DNA of 64,000 nucleotides from Calothrix sp. PCC 7103 (GCF_000331305.1 NZ_KB217478.1:8215481-8279480), one strand, 5' to 3'. Counted from the stretch's first letter, positions 17,273 through 26,449 are shown. A program made the numbers and translations. Notes: generated by a model from the sequence alone, not told the origin.

Positions 17273-17527
17273 CTACATATACCGGACGCAAATCGACCAA
17301 GCCCGCTCAATTTCGCATGCTGCACTCTTTACCGAAGCTGCGCTCTCCTGCAATGCTGAGGATAACTTAATACGACCCCGGTCTAAATCGGCAGCCGCAT
17401 CTTGTTCCAGTTTCTCTGATAGCGCGCGTAGAAACATTGCAAGTGCATCATATCGTAAGTCACCTAACTCGCTAGCTAATTCAACTAAAGTACCTGAGTA
17501 TCTCTCAATTTCCTCACGATGCACCAT
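17273..17527 (-). CDS. Small helical hypothetical protein
   Basis: This 84-residue protein is rich in Ala, Leu, Glu and Arg and predicted to be fully alpha-helical (ELASELGDLRYDALAMFLRA, later CEIERAWSICVRYM). No membrane segment or known motif is seen. Codon use fits a real gene and the start has GAGAGGA a few bases upstream on the minus strand. No family is recognised. Confidence 0.55.
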   Translation of the reverse strand: MVHREEIERYSGTLVELASELGDLRYDALAMFLRALSEKLEQDAAADLDRGRIKLSSALQESAASVKSAACEIERAWSICVRYM

Positions 17528-17686
17528 TTGAATATAATCCTCTCGTCCAAAAATTCACGTTCTTTATTACAATACTTTCGCCATCATAATGCCATAGTCT
17601 GACAAAAATTATGTATTATTATCTATTTTAATAGTGATTCTCTTTAAAAATATACCTTCATACAACCATGACATGGAGTACTAGAA

Positions 17687-17724
17687 GCGGCTGTAAAGTC
17701 TAGTATATAATGCATTACAGCCGC
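17687..17724. terminator. Hairpin after the HAD phosphatase gene
   Basis: GCGGCTGTAA and TTACAGCCGC form a perfect 10-bp stem with an 18-base loop, 28 bases past the HAD stop on the minus strand. No T run follows, so it may be a 3' stabiliser or repeat and not a true terminator. Confidence 0.45.
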
Positions 17725-17752
17725 ACTCAATTACTTACCTCGCTTCAACTAT

Positions 17753-18421
17753 TTATGCAGCTAGCGGTGAATTGTCGTATTGTGCAAGTAAATCAGCAGG
17801 GTTATCGTAAATAGCGATAGCTTTGCTTAACTGACTATCATCAAAACCACCACAGCGAAACGCGATAACTTTTACTCCAGCTTTGCCAGCAGATTCAATA
17901 TCGTAAGGAGTATCCCCAATCATTATAACTTCTTGTGGCGCCATTCCTATTTTCTCTAATGCTGCTTCAACTATATCTGGTTCGGGTTTTGAAGACTTCG
18001 CATCACATGAAGTTGTTGCATTATCTGGACTTAACAAGTCATCAACATGTGCTGCTTTTAGTAATACGCTTAGTTCTTCAGTGGTTGCCGAACTGGCTAT
18101 CATCGTTTTTAAACCCTGATTTTGTACCTTTTCTATTAAATCGTGTGTTCCAGGTGCTGGCGCTAGAGTTTTACCAAATTTATTAATTATCAACTCCTTA
18201 CGACGGTCAGCAATTTTTTTACCTTCACCTTCTTCACCCGATAAACCAGGGGCAAACTTGGGTACTATCTGGTCACCACCCATCCCTATTAAAGGACGAA
18301 CTTGCTCAAACTCTACGGTATATCCAAAGTCGGTAAACGCTTCAACCCAAGCTTGTGCATGAGCATCATTACTTATAACAAGCGTGCCATCAACATCTAA
18401 AAGTACACCCTTGAGTGTCAT
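17753..18421 (-). CDS. HAD superfamily phosphatase
   Basis: This 222-residue protein has the HAD motifs in order: LLDVDGTLV at residues 7-15 (nucleophile D9, acid D11), SSATTEE for motif II, KPEPD for the motif III lysine, and MIGDTPYDIESAGKAG for motif IV. A helical cap lies between motifs I and II, as in phosphoglycolate phosphatase or beta-phosphoglucomutase-like enzymes. The substrate cannot be told from sequence. It stands alone. Confidence 0.88.
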   Translation of the reverse strand: MTLKGVLLDVDGTLVISNDAHAQAWVEAFTDFGYTVEFEQVRPLIGMGGDQIVPKFAPGLSGEEGEGKKIADRRKELIINKFGKTLAPAPGTHDLIEKVQNQGLKTMIASSATTEELSVLLKAAHVDDLLSPDNATTSCDAKSSKPEPDIVEAALEKIGMAPQEVIMIGDTPYDIESAGKAGVKVIAFRCGGFDDSQLSKAIAIYDNPADLLAQYDNSPLAA

Positions 18422-18617
18422 TGTTTTATTCCATCAATATAGTGCCTTTAAACTACTGCCCAAGCTGATGGAAAAACCTCATCCTATGGTTTGTATAATT
18501 TGAGCATGTAATTTGAACCATTGGTAAGATGAACCCCAACACTCAAATATTTTGTTACACAATGGCACAGTTTTACGTTAGGTTATTCAAGTTGGAAATA
18601 TATATATAGAGATAAGA

Positions 18618-20273
18618 ATGCAAGTAGCCCAGAAAAGGATGGCTAAGAAAACTAACAAGCTAGCGGTTAATTTGCTGCTTGGGGGACTGCTGTTTAGAAG
18701 CTTTATTGCTTTTTGGCTTTATCCAAGCTTTGATGAAGCATATTACTACGTTTACAGCCTGCACCTAGACTGGAGTTACTTTGACCATCCACCACTTGTA
18801 GCTTTTTCTACTGGTTTTGGACCCTGGTTAACTGGTAATGTATCCCAATTTACTATTCGCTTAGGCGCCTTGATTTTACATACAGGTAGTTTAGTACTAT
18901 TGTATTTAACAAGTGCCAGATTATTTTCAGTCAAAGCAGCGACATTAACATTGGCAATTGCGACAGTAACACCAATATATCAGCTTGCGTTTGGTACATT
19001 TGCTTTGCCCGATAATCCACTGATGTTTTTCTGGTCAGCTAGTTTATATTGTGCAGTTTGCGAATTTTTTAAGGAAGATTTTGATTTCCCACCAAGTGAA
19101 TATGTTCCTAGTTACCGTTTGACTATTCTTTCAGTTTTAGTTGGTTTAGCTTGCTTAAGTAAATATCATGGTTTTATTTTAGGGTTTGGTTTAGTTGGTT
19201 TTTGTTTAACGAGTCAGCAGCACCGTAGAGTTTTTAGTTCTGTTTGGACATGGTTAGGAATTGGATTATTTTTGCTAACTATATCACCCATTTTATATTG
19301 GAATATTCAACATGACTGGGTTTCGTTTCTTTTTCAGTCAGAGCGCGCGGTGCCTAGAGTCGGCTATAATTTTTTAAATGTTTTACTAGTATGTTTAGTT
19401 GGTATTGGTTATTTATTTCCCACTATAGGGTTTCCATTGTGGCGCATTACATTAAAAAACACAATCAATCAAATTAGTCAAGTAGTTTATAAAAAGCCTA
19501 TAGATACAGATTGTAAACAATTCAAAGAATTTAAAGACCAAAAAAACATATTTATATTGTGGTTATCTTTACCCTTAATTTTAGGATTTAACTTAATAGG
19601 AGGATACCGTCAGATATTACCAGCTTGGTCAATGCCAGGATTTTGGGGAGCAACTTTACTGCTAGGACAGCAAGCTGTAATTTGGTACAATCGTTCTAAA
19701 CGTTCGGTGTGGCGATGGTTAGTAAGTACAGGAGTAGTAGTTTCAACAATTTTATTATTTCTTTTACTGCATATTACAACAGGTACACTGCAAAAACCTA
19801 GTAACTTTGCAATATTTGGGGGATTTGTGGCACCGCAAAATGACCCATCTTCTACAGAATTAATAGATATTCAACAAGTACGAAGTGGTTTTGCTGAGTC
19901 TGAAGTATTACGCGAAGCTTTAAAAACATCTAACTTTATATTTACTAACCGCTATTATTATGGTGGACTCATCGCAATGGCACTTCACCCAATATCTAAT
20001 ATACCAATTACCTGTTTCGATATTGGTTATGATATACGTGGCTTTGCATTTTGGTCTAAACCAGATGAATGGCTAGGCAAAGACGCTTTATATATTACAA
20101 CCGAAGCATTCACCACTAGAGAAGATTTAATGGCAAGCTATAAATCTCACTTCAACAGCTTCAACGAAATTGCAAAAGTCCCAATTAAACGAGGTGGTGT
20201 AGTGGTTAATAATATTCACGTATATCAAGCAAAAACACTGCTAAAACCCTACCCACGCGCATATGGAATTTGA
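18618..20273 (+). CDS. Glycosyltransferase family 39 (ArnT/PMT-like) membrane protein
   Basis: This 551-residue protein has about ten to twelve membrane segments. FDEAYYYVYSLHLDWSYFDHPPLV near residue 37 holds the acidic DE pair and the DHPP motif of GT39 enzymes that use lipid-linked sugars, such as the aminoarabinose transferase ArnT. A C-terminal soluble part (from about 400) would face the periplasm. The likely role is sugar transfer to a lipid or protein outside the cytoplasmic membrane. Donor and acceptor are unknown. Confidence 0.85.
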   Translation: MQVAQKRMAKKTNKLAVNLLLGGLLFRSFIAFWLYPSFDEAYYYVYSLHLDWSYFDHPPLVAFSTGFGPWLTGNVSQFTIRLGALILHTGSLVLLYLTSARLFSVKAATLTLAIATVTPIYQLAFGTFALPDNPLMFFWSASLYCAVCEFFKEDFDFPPSEYVPSYRLTILSVLVGLACLSKYHGFILGFGLVGFCLTSQQHRRVFSSVWTWLGIGLFLLTISPILYWNIQHDWVSFLFQSERAVPRVGYNFLNVLLVCLVGIGYLFPTIGFPLWRITLKNTINQISQVVYKKPIDTDCKQFKEFKDQKNIFILWLSLPLILGFNLIGGYRQILPAWSMPGFWGATLLLGQQAVIWYNRSKRSVWRWLVSTGVVVSTILLFLLLHITTGTLQKPSNFAIFGGFVAPQNDPSSTELIDIQQVRSGFAESEVLREALKTSNFIFTNRYYYGGLIAMALHPISNIPITCFDIGYDIRGFAFWSKPDEWLGKDALYITTEAFTTREDLMASYKSHFNSFNEIAKVPIKRGGVVVNNIHVYQAKTLLKPYPRAYGI

Positions 20274-20281
20274 ATTATCTT

Positions 20282-20314
20282 GTAGGTTGGGTGTCGCGAC
20301 AGCGTAACCCAACA
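20282..20314. repeat. Dispersed repeat, GTAGGTTGGGT family
   Basis: AGGTTGGGTGTCGCG and CAGCGTAACCCAAC copy, between the convergent GT39 and GH5 genes. A partial GTAGAGACG-type palindrome follows at 20358-20382. Confidence 0.65.
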
Positions 20315-20357
20315 TTTTAATCTAAGTAAGATTTGACAACCATAGTCATATATCTTG

Positions 20358-20382
20358 GACACGTGATAAATCACGTCTCTAC
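20358..20382. repeat. GTAGAGACG-type palindrome, left arm degraded
   Basis: ACGTGATAAATCACGT core with an intact right arm (CACGTCTCTAC). The left arm reads GGACACGTG. It lies 17 bases from the end of the GH5 gene. Confidence 0.6.
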
Positions 20383-20398
20383 AACGAATATATTAACT

Positions 20399-21808
20399 TT
20401 AAATAAGTATTAGTTTGACATTACTGGGTTGATAATTGCTGCCAAATTTGTCGGCACAATATCCAATCTCAACAAATTGGTTTGGTGCTAAACTTATACC
20501 AGAATCTTCTGGTATGACAGTTATGGTTGGTGGTTGAAGGCAAAATTTACCATTCCAAATTTGATCAATTTGAACTTGACCGGGAATAAATGATAATTTC
20601 CACTTCGGTGCTAACTTCTCACAACTATTATTGGTGACTCTAAAAAGTACGCAAAGTCTTTTATCCCAATTTGATTCAATAATTATCTCGATGTCCAACA
20701 TATTAGTTGAAATGATTCGAGTTACATTAGATAATGGCGCCTCAAATAAAGTTGTTGCGAGCAAATCTTGTTTCTCCTGATTTATATTTATCCAGTCGTC
20801 TTGTAATATTCCGCTCGTATAACCGTTATTAGGATTCCAAGACCAGTAAGTGTAATGAAGTTGGTTTTGTTGAATATACTTAACCAACGCTCTCTGCCAT
20901 AACCCTTCTACTGTATCTTTATTTACACTCTCGCCGCCAAATTCTCCAATTAGAACTGGAGCAATATTTTCAGAAGCAATATAATTAAAACCCATCTCCC
21001 AACGGTATTTGAGAAGGTCTAATATTTCTGATGTTGGTTTTTGAAACCATTCTCGCGCTAAAACTCCGGCGCCGTACTCGTGTACAGAATATACCAGCTT
21101 ATTCGCAACTGCTAACCTAACAGGATTATTGCGAACACCTTCTAGATTACCACCCCACCAATGTTTTGACAGTTTTTGCCCTGCAACAGAACCTGAAATT
21201 CCTTCGACTACAATTAACCAATTAGGATTTACAGATAAAATGGCATTTCCACAACGTTCTGCTGCTAGTCTCCAATCTGTCGCGATATCTCCACTACCCC
21301 AAGTCGCGGCGCCATGTGGATTATTCTTCAAGTCTGCACCAATAACATTTGCTTGGTTTTTGTACCGTTTCGCGAGTAATGTCCATGTATCAATCCAATC
21401 TTCTTCAGAAAAACCATCTCCATACCATAACTGCGGAGTGTAATAGTCATTCAGTCGATGACAATCTAAAAGAATCATCAAACCTTGGCGTCCAGCTTCT
21501 TGAATAACAAAATCCATCACTTCCAAAGGTTTCTTATCCTTCAGAACTCGGTTTTTACCATTCTTAAAATCAATCCCCGTTACCCAATTAGAACTCAAAC
21601 ATTCTACAGAAAAAGGTAAACGGATAACGTTATAACCTAGCTTCTTAATCTGAACCAGCATGTCTGTACAATCTCTTGTCCACAGTCCGTGCGGTGCATG
21701 ATTATCTGTTTCAAACCCAGACCAATTAACTCCACGCAGTAAAATAACTTGCCCATCCGAATCCACTATCTGCGAACCATTAGTCACTAAGGGAAACTGA
21801 ATTGTCAT
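20399..21808 (-). CDS. Glycoside hydrolase family 5 protein with CBM2-like domain; acid/base residue missing
   Basis: From the ATG at 21808 this is 469 residues. The GH5 barrel is clear: GVNWSGFETDNHAPHGLW near the start, HRLNDYY, and VLIGEFGGES with the nucleophile glutamate at about 289. At the acid/base site, where GH5 has NEP, the sequence reads ADLKNNPHGAATWG near residue 160, so Asn replaces Glu. A C-terminal domain (about 365-469) with NWDKRLCVLFRVTNN and WKLSF looks like a family 2 cellulose-binding module. No signal peptide is seen. It may be a sugar-binding protein or weak enzyme and not an active cellulase. Confidence 0.85.
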   Translation of the reverse strand: MTIQFPLVTNGSQIVDSDGQVILLRGVNWSGFETDNHAPHGLWTRDCTDMLVQIKKLGYNVIRLPFSVECLSSNWVTGIDFKNGKNRVLKDKKPLEVMDFVIQEAGRQGLMILLDCHRLNDYYTPQLWYGDGFSEEDWIDTWTLLAKRYKNQANVIGADLKNNPHGAATWGSGDIATDWRLAAERCGNAILSVNPNWLIVVEGISGSVAGQKLSKHWWGGNLEGVRNNPVRLAVANKLVYSVHEYGAGVLAREWFQKPTSEILDLLKYRWEMGFNYIASENIAPVLIGEFGGESVNKDTVEGLWQRALVKYIQQNQLHYTYWSWNPNNGYTSGILQDDWININQEKQDLLATTLFEAPLSNVTRIISTNMLDIEIIIESNWDKRLCVLFRVTNNSCEKLAPKWKLSFIPGQVQIDQIWNGKFCLQPPTITVIPEDSGISLAPNQFVEIGYCADKFGSNYQPSNVKLILI

Positions 21809-21928
21809 AGGTAGTACTGAGTTGCATCTGTTTCCACAATACAACTATGACCTTATTAAGTATTCCGTAATTTTGCGTGTTTTAATACAAATGTATTTTA
21901 CCCAACTCAGTGAAGCTACTGAATATAC

Positions 21929-22075
21929 TGTAAACGGGTAAAAAGTGAACTTTTGTCATGCTGAGGGACGTTAACGAAGTTTTCCCGTTATCCGAAGGAT
22001 ATCCCGAAGGGTAGGGTAGCATCTTAAACATTCCGTTTGTTTTAAAAGTATAGTTTTAACCCGTTTTGAGTATAT
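21929..22075. repeat. Long dispersed repeat, copy 1
   Basis: It aligns along most of its length with 49808-49940, with several small insertions (GTTATCCGAAGGATATCCCG is extra here). Both copies end in GTTTTGAGTATA and lie outside genes. No coding capacity is seen. Confidence 0.6.
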
Positions 22076-22078
22076 CTT

Positions 22079-22104
22079 GTGGAACAGGCATCCCTGCCTG
22101 TCCC
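22079..22104. repeat. AACAGGCATCCCTGCCTGT hairpin
   Basis: GGAACAGGCA, TCCC, TGCCTGTCCC form a compact hairpin. The family has further copies at 29184-29211, 33337-33361, 41951-41975 and 45606-45632. Confidence 0.7.
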
Positions 22105-22139
22105 AATCCCAACTTAATATAATTAAATCTCTAAAAACA

Positions 22140-22367
22140 CTATTTAACTTGTCTAAGAGGTGGTGACATAATCAGTAAACCTCTAACAACTTCTTCAGGG
22201 GTCGCTATGCCATTTGCTACTTTAGGCGTAATTTGCATAAGTTCTAATGCCAAATCTGTAGGAATTCCCCATTCTTCTAGGCACCTCAATTCCAAAATAT
22301 CAATACCTTTTTCTAGTCCTTCTAAGTATTCTTCCACAGTAACGCCGTAGTCTTTTATCTCCGACAT
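22140..22367 (-). CDS. Small hypothetical protein, one of a tandem pair
   Basis: This 75-residue acidic helical protein (VTVEEYLEGLEKGIDILELR, then ALELMQITPKVANGIATPEE) ends PPLRQVK. It has no known motif. A second, interrupted copy lies just upstream on the same strand (22379-22635) with the same C-terminal sequence apart from a few changes, so the gene was duplicated in tandem. The family is not recognised. Confidence 0.6.
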   Translation of the reverse strand: MSEIKDYGVTVEEYLEGLEKGIDILELRCLEEWGIPTDLALELMQITPKVANGIATPEEVVRGLLIMSPPLRQVK

Positions 22368-22378
22368 AGATATAATCC

Positions 22379-22635
22379 TTATTTCATTTGCCTAAGAGGT
22401 GGTGACATAATCATTAAACTTCTAACAATTTCGTCAGGTGTCGCTGTACGATTCGCTACTTTGGGTATAAGAGTCATATCATGTCCGGTTGCTTGCCCAT
22501 AATTCCCGACAATGTAGAGACGCGATTAATCGCGTCTCTACGATGATTTTATTATGGTTATGTACCCGGACATGATATCATTAGCTCCAAAGCTAAATCT
22601 GTAGGAACTCCCCATTCCTCAAGATGCCCTACTTT
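22379..22635 (-). pseudogene. Duplicate of the 22140 gene, interrupted by a MITE-like element
   Basis: On the minus strand the sequence encodes GVPTDLALELM, is interrupted by a 100-base element, and resumes as TLIPKVANRTATPDEIVRSL to PPLRQMK and a stop at 22379. These two parts align with the intact neighbour. The first third of the gene is missing or unrecognisable beyond about 22635. Removing the element (22478-22577) and one TCAT restores the frame across the junction. Confidence 0.75.
22478..22577. mobile_element. MITE-like element with perfect terminal inverted repeats
   Basis: The ends ATCATGTCCGG and CCGGACATGAT are perfect inverted repeats (13 bp if flanking bases are counted, 22476-22488 and 22566-22578). 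TCAT stands on both sides (22474-22477 and 22578-22581), which fits a 4-bp target duplication. The inside holds a complete GTAGAGACG-type palindrome at 22514-22541 and no open frame, so it must be moved by a transposase elsewhere. Confidence 0.75.
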
Positions 22636-22659
22636 ACTTAGTTAAATAATTTACTAATG

Positions 22660-25600
22660 TTATATTCTTTGGCGCCTAATCAACTGACTAAACAAACCTG
22701 GTTGCTGTGCGAGCTGGTCAAAATTGCCTTGTTGAACTAATTTACCGTTTTGTAAAACATAAATTCTATCAGCGTTGCGTATGGTGCTGAGACGGTGTGC
22801 TACTACTATACGAGTGACGTTGAGTTTTTCTAAGCTTTCGCTGACTATTGCTTGGGTTCTATTATCGAGTGCGCTGGTTGCTTCGTCGAATAGTAATATG
22901 CGTGGACGTAATGCTAATGCACGGGCAATAAGTAGTCTTTGTCGTTGCCCACCTGATAAATTTGTACCTCCTTCACTCACAATAGTGTGCATTTTCATTG
23001 GCATTGAGTTTATATCATCTGCTAAACCTGCCATGTGTGCTGCTTCCCATGCTTCTTCCATTGATAGAACAGCGTTACTCGAAATGTTCTCAAATATAGA
23101 TGCTGACATTAAGCGACTGTTTTGTAATACTACCCCTAACTGGCGCCGTACTGCATTGATATCTAAACCAGCTAGGTCTTGTCCATCTAAGTACAAACTT
23201 CCTGATTCTGAAGCATCAAACCCTAATAATAATCTAAATAGTGTTGATTTTCCGCTGCCACTTGGCCCCACTAGTGCAATAAATTCTCCTGGATCCGCTT
23301 TGATGGAGACATCATCTAATGTTAATGGGCCATCGTTACGGTAGCGAAATACAATATTTTTAATATCAATTTTTCCTGATAATCTACCTGGGTCTGCTTT
23401 CGTGGTGTCAACTTCGGGAGTTGCTTTGAGTATTGGTTGCGCGCGTTCCCATAATGGTAGTGTTTCTAATATATCAACAACGGTGGTGCTTAAACTAGTG
23501 GCGCCGCTAATAAATGTTCCAAATGCGGCGTTAAATGCTAAAAAAGTACCTGTGGAGAAACTACCATTAGCTTGTGATGAAGCAAGTAAGCTGGTTGCAC
23601 ATCCAAACATAACAGCAGGAGTTAAGGCAGAAAGTATATTATTAATTACTACTAAGTTATCTTCGATACTTTGCGATGCCATTGTTAGTTGTAATTGATG
23701 TCGATATTGACTACCCCAGTAAGCAAATGCTCTAGCTTCTGCCCCAGAACAGCGAAATTTTGATACACCACCAATAATTTGCACCATCATCCCAAATAGT
23801 TTACCTTGTTGGTTTAATAGTGGACGGACTTTTTTAATGGTGAGAATACCAGAAATAATGGTAACTACGACGTTGACTAAAGCTACAAGTGTGGCAACGA
23901 GTGCTAGTGGAATGCTGTAGTAAAACAATAATCCTAAGTTGAGTAAAGAAAATATACTAGAAAAAAAGCTTTTGAGTAAAGTATTGCTAAGTTTTTGACG
24001 AATTTGAGTAATTACAGAAACCCGTGCGCTTAAATCACCTATTGAGAATGCACGAAAAAACGATGGTTTCAGTTTTAATAATCTATCCCATACTGCCGCT
24101 TGGGTGGTAGTATCGGCATAAGTCTCCAACCGCATTAGTGCAAAACCCTGTGTGAGTTGAAATAATGTGGCGCCTATTGTAGTTGCAACTAATCCTAAAG
24201 CAAGCTGAAATAATAGTGATTTATCACCACCCCCACTAGGTATAGCTTGGTCAATAATAAGTGCTGTTGCTTGTGGCGTCACCATACCGAGTAAAGTAGT
24301 TGCAATACCACCAAGCAAAATTGTTAGCATTTCCTTAGAACGTCTATACATAGCAAATTTCATCAAAGACAGAAAATTTTGCGTTTCTGGTAACGGACGA
24401 TAGAAGGTATAAGCAACAGGTGATAACGTTGCAGCAATTTTTTGATTACATGGCAACCGTTTCTGTAGAACGGGGTCAATTATTTCATAGCGACTTTCAG
24501 AAACAGGTAATAAAGCAATTGGACGATTATCCTCTAATTTATACGCAACCAACGGCCCACTGTCTTGCTTCCACCACTCACCTTGTAGTGTAATGCGACG
24601 AACGCGGATATGGGAAGCGCGTGCTATAGCGTCGAGTGGGTCGCGAACTCTTTGTAAATCTTCAGAAGAAGCAGGAGGGTTAATGGTAATACCCAACACT
24701 CTCCCAACTATACCAGCAGAAAACAGCAAAGATTTTACATATAACTTCTCTGCATCTTCGGTACTTATAGGTGCAGCAGGTATGACTTTGGCTTTTTCCG
24801 GTTCAAATATACTAGCAAATTCAGATAAAGTGCTAGCTATAGCTTGATTATTTAACCTTTCGCGTTCTTTTGAGCGCGCTAGTTCTGCCTGTGTTTCTTG
24901 ATGCTCAACTTGACTTATTGCTTGCAGTACAAAACTTTGTAGCTCATGTAAACCGTTGAGTAAAAACTGAGAATCTAGATATAACCCTCCTTCATTTTCT
25001 GTAATACAAGCTGAGTCAATTTCTACAACATCAGAGCGTGCTTGTAACCATAAATTTTTCTCTAAAGGAATTCTTGCTGTATCTGAAGTAATTTCTAAAT
25101 TATCTAATCCTAATAAATTAGCTTGTCCTTGTAATACTTTTACCCAAATTACTTTTTCATACGGTGGTTGAAATACTTCGCTATCTCCTAATACAGCACA
25201 TCCCGGCGCCTGTGATGGTGTTGGTAGCTTAGATGATGTAATCGTCGATACTGATATTCCAAGAATATTTACCCATTTTTCGATTAATTGAATTGCTGGA
25301 ATTTGTTTATTTCTATAAAGATTGATATTAGTATTTTGATTAATGTTACGATTAATGATATTAATATCTCGTTTAATTAAATCGCCGAATTCTTTTTTAG
25401 AAACTCGTACAAGCTCACTTTCTTCTAAACTGACAGCCAAAATTTGATGCTGTCCATCTAATGAACATGTCGCCGAAAACATTGCCTCACCAACTTTGAC
25501 TGTTGCTAAATAACGGCGCCGACCTTTTGGTGTACCATGTTCTACACTTATAGCAAACAATGCTAAGGCGCCTGACTTTACCAACCATATAGCATCAGGG

Positions 25601-25698
25601 TTGTCGAGTAAAAGCGGCTCATTGCTTTTAAAGGAATAAACTTCACCATAATCATTTATATCTATATTATGTTTATGTTCTGCCAGCATCCTTAACAT
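22660..25698 (-). CDS. NHLM-type peptide export ABC transporter, permease/ATPase subunit without peptidase
   Basis: This 1012-residue protein belongs to the NHLP/NHLM bacteriocin export family. The N-terminal region (about 20-120) resembles a cyclic-nucleotide-binding fold (LVKSGALALFAISVE, VGEAMF). A long linker follows, then an ABC membrane domain (about 460-740). The ATPase has GPSGSGKST near 814, LSGGQRQR near 917, Walker B ILLFDEATSALD and an H-loop AHRLST. Family knowledge: it works with a peptidase-containing ABC protein to export ribosomal peptides with nitrile-hydratase-like leaders. That partner is at 31074-33284. No precursor peptide or HlyD-type adaptor was recognised in the window. 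Confidence 0.85.
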   Translation of the reverse strand: MLRMLAEHKHNIDINDYGEVYSFKSNEPLLLDNPDAIWLVKSGALALFAISVEHGTPKGRRRYLATVKVGEAMFSATCSLDGQHQILAVSLEESELVRVSKKEFGDLIKRDINIINRNINQNTNINLYRNKQIPAIQLIEKWVNILGISVSTITSSKLPTPSQAPGCAVLGDSEVFQPPYEKVIWVKVLQGQANLLGLDNLEITSDTARIPLEKNLWLQARSDVVEIDSACITENEGGLYLDSQFLLNGLHELQSFVLQAISQVEHQETQAELARSKERERLNNQAIASTLSEFASIFEPEKAKVIPAAPISTEDAEKLYVKSLLFSAGIVGRVLGITINPPASSEDLQRVRDPLDAIARASHIRVRRITLQGEWWKQDSGPLVAYKLEDNRPIALLPVSESRYEIIDPVLQKRLPCNQKIAATLSPVAYTFYRPLPETQNFLSLMKFAMYRRSKEMLTILLGGIATTLLGMVTPQATALIIDQAIPSGGGDKSLLFQLALGLVATTIGATLFQLTQGFALMRLETYADTTTQAAVWDRLLKLKPSFFRAFSIGDLSARVSVITQIRQKLSNTLLKSFFSSIFSLLNLGLLFYYSIPLALVATLVALVNVVVTIISGILTIKKVRPLLNQQGKLFGMMVQIIGGVSKFRCSGAEARAFAYWGSQYRHQLQLTMASQSIEDNLVVINNILSALTPAVMFGCATSLLASSQANGSFSTGTFLAFNAAFGTFISGATSLSTTVVDILETLPLWERAQPILKATPEVDTTKADPGRLSGKIDIKNIVFRYRNDGPLTLDDVSIKADPGEFIALVGPSGSGKSTLFRLLLGFDASESGSLYLDGQDLAGLDINAVRRQLGVVLQNSRLMSASIFENISSNAVLSMEEAWEAAHMAGLADDINSMPMKMHTIVSEGGTNLSGGQRQRLLIARALALRPRILLFDEATSALDNRTQAIVSESLEKLNVTRIVVAHRLSTIRNADRIYVLQNGKLVQQGNFDQLAQQPGLFSQLIRRQRI

Positions 25699-25849
25699 CT
25701 CCTTTCTAGTAGTCGCGCGTGTTCAACCGCTTTTTGCTGCTTTTATGTCAGCAGAACGTACTAAACCGTTGCTGTTTACTACTATTTCTGGCAAGTGGCA
25801 ACATATGCACAACCCGTTTGCCGATGAAAACCTTATGCACGGTTCACAA

Positions 25850-25882
25850 ATACAAAATAAAAACCCCTAAAAAGGGGTTAAA
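25850..25882 (-). terminator. Terminator of the 25934-27863 gene run
   Basis: On the minus strand AACCCC, TTTTT, GGGGTT is followed by TTTATTTT. It lies about 55 bases after the stop of the gene at 25934 and before the NHLM gene. Confidence 0.7.
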
Positions 25883-25933
25883 CGCTAGGTCAGGCTATAT
25901 ACCTAACCTACGTGAATTGAATGGCACGGAATA

Positions 25934-26449
25934 TTAGTGTTTGCCAAACCATTTAGAAGCAATTGCTCCTAATGCGGCGCCTACCATAGGGTTGCTAAGG
26001 AATTTGAAGATTGCTGGTTGTTCAGCCATGACATCACGGAAGATGTCGGGGTGATTATGGTATGTAAACGAAGCAAGTTTAGATACATCATCTGCACTCA
26101 TCCGGTTGGGATTATGAGTAGAAAGACCCAACTGTTTCTCTAAATGACGGTCGTCAAGTCCTCTTTCTTTGAGGTGTTTAAAGAATGAACGCGCTACATC
26201 GTCTCTTTCGTTTGGTTGAATTTTCTCAATTGCTTTCTTGAGTTCTGGCTCCATTTGGCTTGGAGGAACTTGGTTGTGGTCGATACGACCGAACAATTGG
26301 CGCCGTTCTTGGTGTGTTGAACGTTGTGCAAAGTCGTCAAAGTTCTGATACTCTCTTGAAGGGTCTCTTGGAGCATCATCAAGAGATTCTGTATTTCCTT
26401 GTGCCAAATCATTCATTATTTGACGCTTGTATTGGTCGCTGCTAGACAT
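25934..26449 (-). CDS. Hypothetical stress-block protein
   Basis: This 171-residue hydrophilic protein starts MSSSDQYKRQIMNDLAQG. It is rich in Arg, Asp and Gln (residues 20-60), has a helical middle, and ends in a short hydrophobic stretch (NPMVGAALGAIASKWFGKH) that could touch a membrane. Proteins of this kind lie next to PRC-barrel/DUF2382 genes in filamentous cyanobacteria, as here. It has no known activity. It shares the strand with the lipoprotein and PRC-barrel genes upstream, and a terminator follows. Confidence 0.65.
   Translation of the reverse strand: MSSSDQYKRQIMNDLAQGNTESLDDAPRDPSREYQNFDDFAQRSTHQERRQLFGRIDHNQVPPSQMEPELKKAIEKIQPNERDDVARSFFKHLKERGLDDRHLEKQLGLSTHNPNRMSADDVSKLASFTYHNHPDIFRDVMAEQPAIFKFLSNPMVGAALGAIASKWFGKH

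Larger units (their letters stand above)
21809..22139. other. Intergenic region made of dispersed repeats
   Basis: No gene is seen. About 21929-22075 is a long imperfect repeat whose relative lies at 49808-49940. Both have CTGTAAA, GTCATG, GTTTTCCCG, TCGCATCTTAAA or its like, and end with ACC(C)GTTTTGAGTATA. An AACAGGCATCCCTGCCTGT hairpin follows at 22079-22104. Confidence 0.6.

Noticed and set aside
22775-23344. A 189-codon open frame opposite the NHLM ATPase domain
   Set aside because: It lies fully within the conserved ATPase region of the minus-strand gene, with shadow composition and no ribosome binding site.
25719-25937. A 72-codon plus-strand frame after the stress block
   Set aside because: It crosses a terminator hairpin, has no ribosome binding site and no recognisable protein features.
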